A DNA stretch of 64,000 nucleotides from Yaniella flava (lineage in GTDB: Bacteria; Actinomycetota; Actinomycetes; Actinomycetales; Micrococcaceae), in NCBI RefSeq assembly GCF_039529295.1, contig NZ_BAAAMN010000020.1, positions 20,198 through 84,197 of the forward strand, in the 5' to 3' direction. Below are positions 7,770-15,719 of this stretch, one piece after another (position 1 is the stretch's first letter; each line of letters starts with the position of its first letter). A program made the position numbers and the translations under genes. Below the pieces are notes generated by a model that worked only from the letters and a program-made list of their open reading frames with translations, was not told the origin of the DNA and made no database searches.

Positions 7770-9037
7770 AGTTGGTTCTCCTGGGTAGATGTTGGGTTGT
7801 CAGTGGAAGGTTCAGAGAAGGTAGCGTCCGTTGGCTGCGCGGCGCCGATGTACACGGGTGCGATCCCGGCATCTGCGGTGAGTCGTTGTTGACCAATTTC
7901 ACGGGCACGATAGGTCAGCGGGTTGTGGCTACCGAGCACCCTGGCGTTGCGCCAGTGTCGGTCCAACCCACGGGACTGTGAAGTTGCTGAGGCGCCACCC
8001 ACTTCGAATAATTGTGTACTGGCGGCCAGCACTTGCTCAACAACGACAACTTGAGCTTCCGAGGTGACCGTGTCCAGTTCCGCAGTATCTTCGATGAGGC
8101 CATCAAGCTGTTCGGCCCGGGCAACGGTGGCATCTAACGAGTTGATGGCGACGGCGAATGCCGCCTCTACGCCAAAAATACGCGAGGAGATACGGCCCAC
8201 TGCTTCTTGAATGAGCGGGTCGCGCTGGGGGCTAGAACCCACCCCGTGAGCAAATGTTCTGTTGCGGCCTCGTACGTATTCAACTGCATCGCGTCGCACA
8301 GCTCGGCCAATCCCGGTGAGCGCAGCTAATAATACAAGTTGTACGAAGGACGTTAGAGTGCCAGGGCCTTCCTCATTTCCGGGTGGCTCGATGTTGGAAG
8401 GATCGACTGCCACGCTCGATAAGTGCGTGGTGCCGGAAGCAGTCAGCCGCTGCCCAAAACCGTCCCAGTCATCTACGAGCTCCACGCCGGGATCGTCTCG
8501 ATGGACTGTCACCCTGCGCGAGGTACCGTCAGCGAGATCAGCGGCTACTTTGATCCAGTCCGCGAAGAGACTGCCAGTGCTGTAATATTTGGTGCCATTG
8601 AGATACCACCGACCGTCCCGATGCTCCAGGCGGGTTGAGTTCGTGCCTGGTTTATTGCCTTTTTCTGTGGTGGCATTACCGAAGATTTCTCCGGCCACAA
8701 TGCGGGGAAACCAGCGTTGTTGCTGGCTGCGATCAGCTCCCCGCAATTGCTGCACCGTGGTGAAGTGCGCTCGCAGAGCCTGGACGAGGTTCGGATCCGC
8801 CTCCCCGAGGCGGGCCAGCAACAAGAAGGTGTCTGTAAGCGATGCGCCCAAACCCCCATATTCAGTGGGGACCCGAAGCGATGTGAAACCTGATTGCGCC
8901 AGACGCTGGATTGCGTCATATGGCAGCGCACGATTGGTCTCTCGTGCAATTGCACCGGAGGCGATTTCATCAAACACGGGTTGAAACGTGGCCGTAAGCT
9001 CGGCAAAACTTGTGGTGGGTATAAATGTTGTGGTCAC
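7766..9037 (-). CDS. acyl-CoA dehydrogenase-fold flavoprotein, SfnB/DszC-like
   Basis: 423 residues, complete three-domain acyl-CoA dehydrogenase fold. Motifs include FTSLRVPTEYGG (N-terminal domain), GTKYYSTGS and DDWDGFGQRLTASGT (middle domain), and SATSQSRGLDRHWRNARVLG (C-terminal helical domain). Family members act in sulfone and other organosulfur use. It overlaps the ATPase gene upstream and the monooxygenase gene downstream by 4 nt each, so the three are translationally coupled. The two copies of this type flanking one DszA-like enzyme suggest either two steps or two substrates. Confidence 0.87.
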   Translation of the reverse strand: MTTTFIPTTSFAELTATFQPVFDEIASGAIARETNRALPYDAIQRLAQSGFTSLRVPTEYGGLGASLTDTFLLLARLGEADPNLVQALRAHFTTVQQLRGADRSQQQRWFPRIVAGEIFGNATTEKGNKPGTNSTRLEHRDGRWYLNGTKYYSTGSLFADWIKVAADLADGTSRRVTVHRDDPGVELVDDWDGFGQRLTASGTTHLSSVAVDPSNIEPPGNEEGPGTLTSFVQLVLLAALTGIGRAVRRDAVEYVRGRNRTFAHGVGSSPQRDPLIQEAVGRISSRIFGVEAAFAVAINSLDATVARAEQLDGLIEDTAELDTVTSEAQVVVVEQVLAASTQLFEVGGASATSQSRGLDRHWRNARVLGSHNPLTYRAREIGQQRLTADAGIAPVYIGAAQPTDATFSEPSTDNPTSTQENQL

Positions 9038-10725
9038 TGGTGCCCTTCGGTTGTTGTGGCCAATCGCGGTGCTGAGGCTAATAGCGATCGGGTATAGGGA
9101 TGTGTCGGGTTGTTGAAGACTTCGTGGGCGCGTCCGGCTTCCACCACGGTGCCCTCCCGCATCACGATGATTTCATCGCTGACATGTTGGACGACGCCCA
9201 GATCATGGGAAATGAAGAGGTAGCTGAAACCAAATTCACGCTGCAGTACATCCAAAAGGTCGAGGACTTGAGCCTGAATCGATACATCCAGGGCCGATAC
9301 CGGTTCATCGCACACGATAATTTCGGGACCGGACGCTATCGCGCGTGCAATGGCGATGCGTTGGCGCTGTCCACCGGACAGATTCTGGGGACGACGGTGC
9401 AGGTGGACAGCTGCGAGCCCGACGGTTTCAAGTAACTGCACGAGCTCGTCGCTGCGGTCGGCCCGTGATAACTTCCCACCATCGATGAGCGCATCCGCCA
9501 GGATCTGTTCGACGGTCCATTGGGGGTCAAATGAGCCCAACGGGTCCTGATAAATGGCGGCGATGCGTCGTCGGTCGGGTCGGCGCTCGCGTTCGGCAAG
9601 AGCGCTCCATTCGCGACCGTTGAATCGCACTGACCCGTGGTCGGGTCTGGTGAGTCCCAACACCAAACGGGCAACGGTACTTTTGCCCGAGCCGGATTCT
9701 CCTACAATGCCCAGGGTGGTGCCGCGCGTCAGCGAGAAGGAGACATCATCGACGGCGACACGGGTGCTGCGGTCCGGGTTGTGGTAGATCTTTCGCAGCT
9801 GTGTTCCGACCAGCAAGGGTTCGGTGACTTCCGTGTCAGCGGCGGATACGGTTTGTGCTTGTTGTTGCGACGTGATCATGGCGTATTGACGTTCCGAAAT
9901 CGTCACCGCATCTTCGGCGAGTCTGGATCCGCGGGGTCGGTCTGTCGGGACGGCTCCAATGAGCCGTTGGGTATAAGGGTGCTGCGGGTTGCCTAACACC
10001 TCGGCGCTGGGGCCCGTCTCAACTATGTGGCCTGCTTGCATCACGGCAATCCGATCCGCCAACTGCCCAACAACGGCAAGGTCATGGCTGATCAGCAATA
10101 GTGCGGTGCCGTGCTGCTGATAGTTCGTCAATAAGTCGAGGATCTGTTGCTGCACCGTGGCATCCAGAGCGGTCGTTGGCTCATCGGCGACCAGCAGGGG
10201 TGGGTCCAGTGCGATTGCCGACGCGATGAGTGCGCGCTGGCGTAGCCCACCGGAGAGATCGCCGGATCGTTGGTGTATGCGCTGTTCGGGCTCGGGGATA
10301 CCGACATCGGTTAATAGCTGCAGGACACGTTGGGTGCGCTGGGCTTTGGAGAGGTTTGTATGAATGCGAAGTGCGTCGTCGATTTCGCGACCGATAGGGC
10401 GCAGTGGATCCAGAGATACCAGTGCGTCCTGGAGAATGTACCCAACCTCGGCCCCTCGGATGCGCCGCCATTGACCTGCGGTATTGTGCAGCTGGTCGAC
10501 CCCGCCGAGTTCGACTGCATCAGCGGTGATGTTCGCGTTGGCGCCGGTGAGCCCGACGAGTGTGCGGGCGGTGACAGATTTACCGGAACCGGATTCTCCG
10601 ACGACGGCGAGACACTCGCCAGCCTGAATCTGAAGATCCACGTTGTGCACGACCAGCGCGTCGTCGTGCTGACCGGAAAATGCTACGGAGAGATTCTGGA
10701 TGTTGGCTGCTAGTGGCTGATTCAT
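9034..10725 (-). CDS. fused double ATPase of a peptide/nickel-type ABC importer
   Basis: 563 residues from ATG 10725 (MNQPLAAN), which overlaps the upstream permease stop in an ATGA. Two complete ABC domains are joined head to tail, as in DppD-DppF/GsiA-type fusions: Walker A GESGSGKS in each half, signatures LSGGLRQR and LSGGQRQR, and Walker B VADEPTTALD and VCDEPVSALD. Each domain ends with the oligopeptide-type tail (PQHPYTQRL, PTHPYTRSL). It powers the importer formed with the genes at 10722-14345. The substrate is probably an organosulfur compound because of the oxygenases in the same operon, but the ATPase itself does not reveal it. Confidence 0.92.
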   Translation of the reverse strand: MNQPLAANIQNLSVAFSGQHDDALVVHNVDLQIQAGECLAVVGESGSGKSVTARTLVGLTGANANITADAVELGGVDQLHNTAGQWRRIRGAEVGYILQDALVSLDPLRPIGREIDDALRIHTNLSKAQRTQRVLQLLTDVGIPEPEQRIHQRSGDLSGGLRQRALIASAIALDPPLLVADEPTTALDATVQQQILDLLTNYQQHGTALLLISHDLAVVGQLADRIAVMQAGHIVETGPSAEVLGNPQHPYTQRLIGAVPTDRPRGSRLAEDAVTISERQYAMITSQQQAQTVSAADTEVTEPLLVGTQLRKIYHNPDRSTRVAVDDVSFSLTRGTTLGIVGESGSGKSTVARLVLGLTRPDHGSVRFNGREWSALAERERRPDRRRIAAIYQDPLGSFDPQWTVEQILADALIDGGKLSRADRSDELVQLLETVGLAAVHLHRRPQNLSGGQRQRIAIARAIASGPEIIVCDEPVSALDVSIQAQVLDLLDVLQREFGFSYLFISHDLGVVQHVSDEIIVMREGTVVEAGRAHEVFNNPTHPYTRSLLASAPRLATTTEGHQ

Positions 10726-11591
10726 GACCGTTCTTTCTGACGCTGTTGGAGACTGTGTCCCAGGATGGTGGTCGCGGCTGCACTGAGGACGATGAAGATC
10801 CCGGGGAAGAGAGTGATCCACCAAGCGATACTCATATACCCGCAGCCGGCAGCCAGCATGGCACCCCATTCGGGGGTGGGAGGTGTCGCGCCGAGGCCTA
10901 GGAAGCTCAGCGACGAAGCCCAGACAATGGCTTGCCCCACGCCGAGTGTCACCAGCACAAATAATGGGGCCGCGACGTTTGGGAGGACGTGTCTGCGAAT
11001 AAGGAAACCCTGTGAGTGGCCCTGCACCACAGACGCTTCCACGTAATTCGAAGCCCTGATGGAACGCACCTGTGATCGGATAATCCGTGCATAGCCAGGT
11101 GCCGTGGACAGCCCAACCGCCAGTGTTATAGCTATTTCACCGGGGCCCAGGATGGTAATCACCAGCAATGCCAGCAGCAGGCTCGGGAACGCGAAGAGCA
11201 CTTCGAGCACACGGTTGACCCCGAAATCCACGACCTTCGAACCCCACCCGGCAATGACCCCGAGTACTAGTCCCAGCCCTACGCCAATGACGGTGGCCAT
11301 CAGACCGATGGATAACGAATTCCGCGCGCCGTGAATAACGCGGGTAAATACATCTCGACCAGATTCATCCGTACCGAAAGGATGTGCGAACGTCGGACTA
11401 GCAAAAGCGTTGGCCGGTTCCATGGCGAGCGGGTCACCGGAAGCGATGATCCCCGGGGCAATGGTCGCTACGATCAGGAAGCCGACCACCGCGCTCGGTA
11501 TCACAATGGCCGGCCGGAACCGTCGCCGGCTCGCGCGCTGGGGCGGTTTGACCTCGACCGGGGTTGGTGTGGTTTGCAGGGTCTGTGTCAT
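10722..11591 (-). CDS. ABC importer permease, DppC-type
   Basis: 289 residues, N-terminal extension (first 30 residues polar and Pro/Arg-rich), then about six membrane helices. The DppC hallmark HPFGTDESGRDVFTRVIHGA is present after the first helix, and the EAA loop lies near SNYVEASVVQGHSQGFLIRR. Gap of 16 nt to the partner permease upstream; 4-nt overlap with the ATPase downstream. Confidence 0.92.
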   Translation of the reverse strand: MTQTLQTTPTPVEVKPPQRASRRRFRPAIVIPSAVVGFLIVATIAPGIIASGDPLAMEPANAFASPTFAHPFGTDESGRDVFTRVIHGARNSLSIGLMATVIGVGLGLVLGVIAGWGSKVVDFGVNRVLEVLFAFPSLLLALLVITILGPGEIAITLAVGLSTAPGYARIIRSQVRSIRASNYVEASVVQGHSQGFLIRRHVLPNVAAPLFVLVTLGVGQAIVWASSLSFLGLGATPPTPEWGAMLAAGCGYMSIAWWITLFPGIFIVLSAAATTILGHSLQQRQKERS

Positions 11592-11607
11592 GGAATTACC
11601 TTTCGAT

Positions 11608-12588
11608 TTAGACGCCGCGGAGCCGCGGGTCAGCCAACCGCTCGGCGAAGTCGCTTAAGAGCGTGACGACCACGTAGATTGTGGCGATCAATATCACCAC
11701 GCCCAATACGACGGGTACATCTCGCACAATCACGGCTTCTAATAGCGTTCGGCCAAGTCCTGGCCTGGCGAAGACGGTTTCGACAACTACTGCACCACTG
11801 ATGAGTGAACCGAACGCCCATCCTGTGAGATTGATTCCGGGTAGTGCTGCGTGGCGTATGGCGTGACGCATGCTCACCCCGATTTCTGTCTCTCCGCGCG
11901 CTCGCGCAGACAACGCGAAAGGAGAATGCATGGCCGTGACCATCGATTCGCGCATCGCTTGGCCGAGGAACCCGGCCAGCGGGACGGCAAGAGTGACCAC
12001 CGGCATAATCAGGCTTGGCACGCCCGGTGCCCCTGACGTGGTCGGAAGCAGCTGGAGATTCACGCTGAAGATCAGGATGAGGATAGTGCCCAACCAGAAA
12101 TGCGGTACGGCCGCCGAGACGATTTCTAAAATGTTGGCCACGACTGCAGCGGTACGGCCGGAGCGGACTGACCACAGGGCCAACCCAAGGGCAAAGACCC
12201 AGGCCAACATCAGTGCCAGGGCGGCCAGTAATAACGTATTGCCCATCTGCTCGCCCAGAACCTGTGCCACAGGCTGGCGTAATTGGTAGGACTCTCCAAG
12301 ATCGCCGACCACCAGGTTCAACAGGTAGGCGCCGTATTGCACCAGGACGGGACGATTTAATCCGTGCAGTTCGCGTGTCTGTTGCCGAACCTCTTCGGTG
12401 GCATTGGCCCCCGGGCCGCCGAGTAGTGCATCCACCGGGTCACCGGGCACCAATCGCAGAGCGAAAAACGCAATGGTTGCCACGGCCCACAGCACGAAGA
12501 TCGCACCCGAGATGCGGGTGAGCATCCAGCGGACCGTGGTCAGGGTTTTCGTTTTGAAATCAGATATGGAGATGTGTGCTGTGGTCAT
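11608..12588 (-). CDS. ABC importer permease, DppB-type
   Basis: 326 residues from ATG 12588 (MTTAHIS), chosen because it overlaps the binding-protein stop in an ATGA like the other junctions in this operon; an ATG five codons earlier is possible. The DppB signature FFALRLVPGDPVDALLGG follows the first helix, and about six helices are visible. The heterodimer with the DppC-type permease forms the channel. Confidence 0.91.
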   Translation of the reverse strand: MTTAHISISDFKTKTLTTVRWMLTRISGAIFVLWAVATIAFFALRLVPGDPVDALLGGPGANATEEVRQQTRELHGLNRPVLVQYGAYLLNLVVGDLGESYQLRQPVAQVLGEQMGNTLLLAALALMLAWVFALGLALWSVRSGRTAAVVANILEIVSAAVPHFWLGTILILIFSVNLQLLPTTSGAPGVPSLIMPVVTLAVPLAGFLGQAMRESMVTAMHSPFALSARARGETEIGVSMRHAIRHAALPGINLTGWAFGSLISGAVVVETVFARPGLGRTLLEAVIVRDVPVVLGVVILIATIYVVVTLLSDFAERLADPRLRGV

Positions 12589-14345
12589 GTTCGGTCCAAC
12601 CATGTGTCATAGAAGGTGGGCATACCTAGTGGCGAGATGAGCCGGATGCCGTTGACATCGGCGCGGAAACTGAGTCTGGTTTGCTGATCGAAGATTGGCA
12701 GGTTGAGGTACTGGCCGTGGACGGCTTCCTGCGCTGCGACATAGGCTTCTTCGCGTTCTTGCGTATCGCCGGTGACCGCAGCGGTGTGCAGGAGCTCGTC
12801 TATCTGCTCAGCTTTCGGCCCTTCGAGTCCGTTACTATTGGCGTGGTAGCCGCCTTCGACGATCGAGGGGATATTGGCGGTATCGTGCGTGAGATTCAAA
12901 ACCGCGGGGGAGTTTTTGGTGTAGTACAACGGGATCAAGTTGTAGTCCCACGCATTGCGTCGTTCTGTGTAGGTCGATGACTCTTCCTGATCGATGATCA
13001 GTTTGAACCCGATGTCTTTGGCGCTGGCCTGAAATTGCTCCAGAACAGCCACGGGGACCAGCACCGAATCCGTCTGTAACACGACGGCCGACAGCTGTTC
13101 GCCGTCTTGTATTCGGTAGCCTGATGCGTCGCGTTCCGTCCAACCGGCTTCATCCAGCAAAGCATTAGCCCGGTCAACATCCCGGCTAAAGATCTCCGGC
13201 TGCTGGTGGTTGTATTGCGTGATCGAGCTGAGCACTGAGTCTGACCGATCAACGGTGTCGAGGAAAATACTCTTCAGCGCAGCATCTACATCTACCGCAC
13301 GGGTGAACGCCTCACGGACCCGGACGTCGTCGAACGGAGTTTCCGTGGTGTTGAACGCCAAATTGACGACATGTCCCGGCCGCGACCCGATCAGTGTTTC
13401 CAACGATGGATCCGCATCGGCGACGATGGCATCCTGGGGCTGCACGACGTCGATGACATCTACTTCGCCGGACTGTAAAGCAGCAAAGCGATTCGCATGG
13501 TCGGGGAGGAACCGCCAGATGATGCGGTCCAGGTATGCCGGGCCGGTACGTTGGGCCGAAGGCGCAGGCGTATGATACTCGTCGTTACGAACCAGCACGA
13601 TCTGACGCTGCTTGTCCCACGACTCCACTTTGAATGGACCGGTGCCGACCGGAGATAAACAGTTCTCCTCCATACCCCGAGCTAGCGCCTGTTGCGATTG
13701 GATGGGCACCCATACCTGGGCAAGGTGCTCCAACATGGCGTTGTCGGGCTCCGAAAGGTGCAGTCGTGCGGTGAATTCGTCAACGAATTCTACCGAGTCA
13801 ACCTTCTCCACGGCCAGGATGGCTGTGCTCGACAGTGTCGCCGGATCCTTGATGTACTCGATGTTCTTCTGGATGGTCTCGGCGTTGAGTCGTTGACCGT
13901 CTGTGAACGTCACGTCGTCTTTGACGGTGATATCTAGAGCTAACCGGTCTTCGGACCATTCCCAAGTCTCGGCTAACCACGGCTCAATCTCGTTATCGTC
14001 ATTTTGAAAAAAGAGGGGCTCAAGATACTGAGTAGCCACCAGAGCTTGGGGGACGTTGCCGTTCATGATCGGGTCGAGGCACGGTGGCTCCACGTCACCA
14101 GTTGCGTAGGTGAGCGTTCCGCCGACCTGAGGCTCGCCGCTTGTTGGTTCGCCGGTTTCGACGTTGGGGGCACAACCAGTAATTGACAGGAGTACGGTCA
14201 AGGAAATACCCAGAAGAGTCGCTCGTGGTTGTTGGGTAAAAAACCGGGTCAACTGAAGCAGTGGAGTCCCGCCCGATGTGGATTTGTCTTCAAGAAGGGG
14301 CCCGTCGGTGGGATTGCTCTGCTGAGCGATTTCGTGACGTTGCAA
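12585..14345 (-). CDS. ABC importer substrate-binding lipoprotein (SBP_bac_5)
   Basis: 586 residues. TTG start at 14345 with AGGAG just upstream. A long N-terminal stretch precedes the signal helix (about residues 41-57) and lipobox LLSITGC, so the true start could be further in. The mature protein is a peptide/nickel-type binding protein (PF00496): GGTLTYATGDVEPPCLDP at the N-terminus, LAETWEWSEDRLALDITVKD, and FTDGQRLNAETIQKNIEYI. It is first in a six-gene operon ending with the flavin monooxygenases, which points to import of an organosulfur substrate. Confidence 0.9.
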   Translation of the reverse strand: MQRHEIAQQSNPTDGPLLEDKSTSGGTPLLQLTRFFTQQPRATLLGISLTVLLSITGCAPNVETGEPTSGEPQVGGTLTYATGDVEPPCLDPIMNGNVPQALVATQYLEPLFFQNDDNEIEPWLAETWEWSEDRLALDITVKDDVTFTDGQRLNAETIQKNIEYIKDPATLSSTAILAVEKVDSVEFVDEFTARLHLSEPDNAMLEHLAQVWVPIQSQQALARGMEENCLSPVGTGPFKVESWDKQRQIVLVRNDEYHTPAPSAQRTGPAYLDRIIWRFLPDHANRFAALQSGEVDVIDVVQPQDAIVADADPSLETLIGSRPGHVVNLAFNTTETPFDDVRVREAFTRAVDVDAALKSIFLDTVDRSDSVLSSITQYNHQQPEIFSRDVDRANALLDEAGWTERDASGYRIQDGEQLSAVVLQTDSVLVPVAVLEQFQASAKDIGFKLIIDQEESSTYTERRNAWDYNLIPLYYTKNSPAVLNLTHDTANIPSIVEGGYHANSNGLEGPKAEQIDELLHTAAVTGDTQEREEAYVAAQEAVHGQYLNLPIFDQQTRLSFRADVNGIRLISPLGMPTFYDTWLDRT

Positions 14346-14652
14346 TTGATCTCCTGTGCGAATGTACGTAGCAGGTGGATGTGATCTATTGAACGTATCG
14401 AGCAGCTGGAGTCTGGGCCAAAAATCTCGTCATATTGGTGGATTGAGAAGGAACTTCGGGCCACACATCGTGCCGAAGTGGCTTTTATGACGGGATGTGG
14501 CATTCGTGACGTCACATTCTTGAAAAGCGTGGAACCAGTCTGAATACCTGGAGTTTCGGTCCTGTAAACTTCAAAGTGGCCTTGTGGCAAGAGGTGTCCC
14601 CGTGTTCGCGCTCATCAGGTGATTGCGGCCCTCTTGTCAGTTGACTAATACA
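14346..14652 (-). promoter_or_regulatory. upstream region of the organosulfur ABC/monooxygenase operon
   Basis: About 300 nt without a gene. No S-box-like element is visible on the minus strand, so SAM control seems limited to the opposite side of the locus. A 7-bp pair CAAGAGG / CCTCTTG (around 14590-14635) and an inverted repeat GTTGAC-N16-GTCAAC (14640-14667) could be control sites, but neither matches a motif I know. Confidence 0.35.
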
Positions 14653-14806
14653 TCACCGTCGGTCAACCCAGCTGATTTCTCGATGCACGATTGCTGCACT
14701 GATACCTGTTTGACGGCCAAGCTCGGACAGCGTGAACTCGTGGTCAGGGTGGCCTAGCTTCTCTGCCAGGAGTGCGCCAACCGAATCTGACCGAACGTTG
14801 CGGTTG
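14653..14806 (-). pseudogene. remnant of a helix-turn-helix (nucleotidyltransferase-type) gene, copy 1
   Basis: The minus frame reads about 50 residues including ALLAEKLGHPDHEFTLSELG and then QTGISAAIVHREISW before a TGA at 14655-14653. This is the winged-helix part typical of small actinobacterial regulators or HTH-nucleotidyltransferase proteins; no start codon or C-terminal part remains. A second decayed copy lies at 15567-15719, on the other side of the VapBC pair; the two share about three quarters of their bases over some 100 bp. Confidence 0.6.
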
Positions 14807-14906
14807 TAGTTTGGCGCGGGGTACTTGGTGGCGTGACATCAGCCAGCATGTGGTCTTTAGAGGTAAACCAGAAGGCGTAACCCATGACTGCCCGTAGAGC
14901 GATTGC

Positions 14907-15284
14907 CTACAACAATTGGACCGTGCATTCGATGCCCGGAGCGCGGGCCAAGCGGGCATCCGTGGTCAGAAGGGCAGTGGCGTTAGTCTTTTCTGCAAGG
15001 GCGACATAGGTGGCGTCGTAGCCGCTGAGGTTGTGTCGCAGGGCCCACATCCGCGGCCGAAGCCAGTCTGCAGGATATCTTGTGATCGTAAGACCACTGA
15101 ACCCCTTCATCGCGAAGCCGCCCTGTTCTTCGGTAAGTGCGTGGCGGCGGACGAGACCCCGCAACACATGTGTGACCTCACTGTCGATCAGATGGGGCGC
15201 CGCGAGTTCTTCGTCGCCCAGAAGATCAGGATCAAGGCCGCCGACAATCAGTTCGACGACCACCCCGGCGTCCACGACTCTCAT
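14907..15284 (-). CDS. vapC: VapC-type PIN-domain ribonuclease toxin
   Basis: 125 residues, the usual VapC length. The acidic metal-binding residues of a PIN domain are in place: Asp5 (VVDAG), Glu36 (SEVTH), Asp90 (SGYDATY) and Asp109 (TTDARLA). VapC toxins cleave specific RNAs when freed from their antitoxin. Its start overlaps the antitoxin stop by 4 nt (15281-15284), the standard antitoxin-first order. The pair is flanked by direct-repeat remnants of another gene, suggesting insertion or duplication. Confidence 0.9.
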   Translation of the reverse strand: MRVVDAGVVVELIVGGLDPDLLGDEELAAPHLIDSEVTHVLRGLVRRHALTEEQGGFAMKGFSGLTITRYPADWLRPRMWALRHNLSGYDATYVALAEKTNATALLTTDARLARAPGIECTVQLL

Positions 15285-15523
15285 TCGTCACGGCCCTCAT
15301 GGAGCACGGACAGAATCGTGTTGCGATCTACCGGATCTGGGACCTTCTTCTGAATGCTGCGAATGGTCGCGCGGTTGTCCCGTGCGATCTGTGGCAACCG
15401 AGCCAGATGCTCAAGTTGCCCAAGCATGTACTGGGTCAGCGAGAGTCCTTTGGCTCTTGCTGATTCAGCGAGTGCATCGTGCACATCATCAGGTACACCG
15501 CGGATCTGTATTACTTTGGGCAT
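15281..15523 (-). CDS. vapB: VapB/FitA-type ribbon-helix-helix antitoxin
   Basis: 80 residues. The N-terminal ribbon-helix-helix DNA-binding fold is seen as VIQIRGVPDDVHDALAESA then KGLSLTQYMLGQLEHLA, close to FitA/VapB antitoxins. The C-terminal half (from about 45) would bind and neutralise the PIN toxin encoded directly downstream. Expected to repress its own promoter together with VapC. The start is ATG 15523; the promoter should lie in the 40 nt upstream. Confidence 0.87.
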   Translation of the reverse strand: MPKVIQIRGVPDDVHDALAESARAKGLSLTQYMLGQLEHLARLPQIARDNRATIRSIQKKVPDPVDRNTILSVLHEGRDE

Positions 15524-15566
15524 GCTTCAATTCTAGCTCAAATGGGTGCAGAGTGCACCCACTGCT

Positions 15567-15719
15567 TCATTGGATCGCACGAGGTGTTTCGTGGTTCTTA
15601 TGCACCACTGCTGCGCTGGGATTTGTTCGACGGCCCAGTCCGGACGTTGTGAAATCGCAGTCAGTGTGTCCTAGCGTCTCTGCCAGAAGAGTCTCCAACC
15701 GAGTCTTCACAATGCTCAT
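15567..15719 (-). pseudogene. remnant of a helix-turn-helix gene, copy 2
   Basis: A 50-codon ORF starting MSIVKTRLETLLAETLGHTD and continuing through SGLGRRTNPSAAVVHKNH, then a stop. It is the eroded counterpart of the remnant at 14653-14806 (LLAEkLGHpDheFT.SeLGRrT..SAA.VH). Its ATG overlaps the stop of the pRiA4b-type gene upstream in an ATGA, so it may once have been cotranslated with it. Key helix-turn-helix residues and the C-terminal part are lost. Confidence 0.55.

Noticed and set aside
14346..14640. possible second SAM riboswitch before the ABC/monooxygenase operon
   Set aside because: Hairpin CAAGAGG/CCTCTTG is present but the conserved S-box core is not.
14640..14667. GTTGAC-N16-GTCAAC inverted repeat before the organosulfur operon
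   Set aside because: It overlaps the end of the decayed HTH remnant, the arms are short, and no known operator matches, so it is noted only as a possible site.
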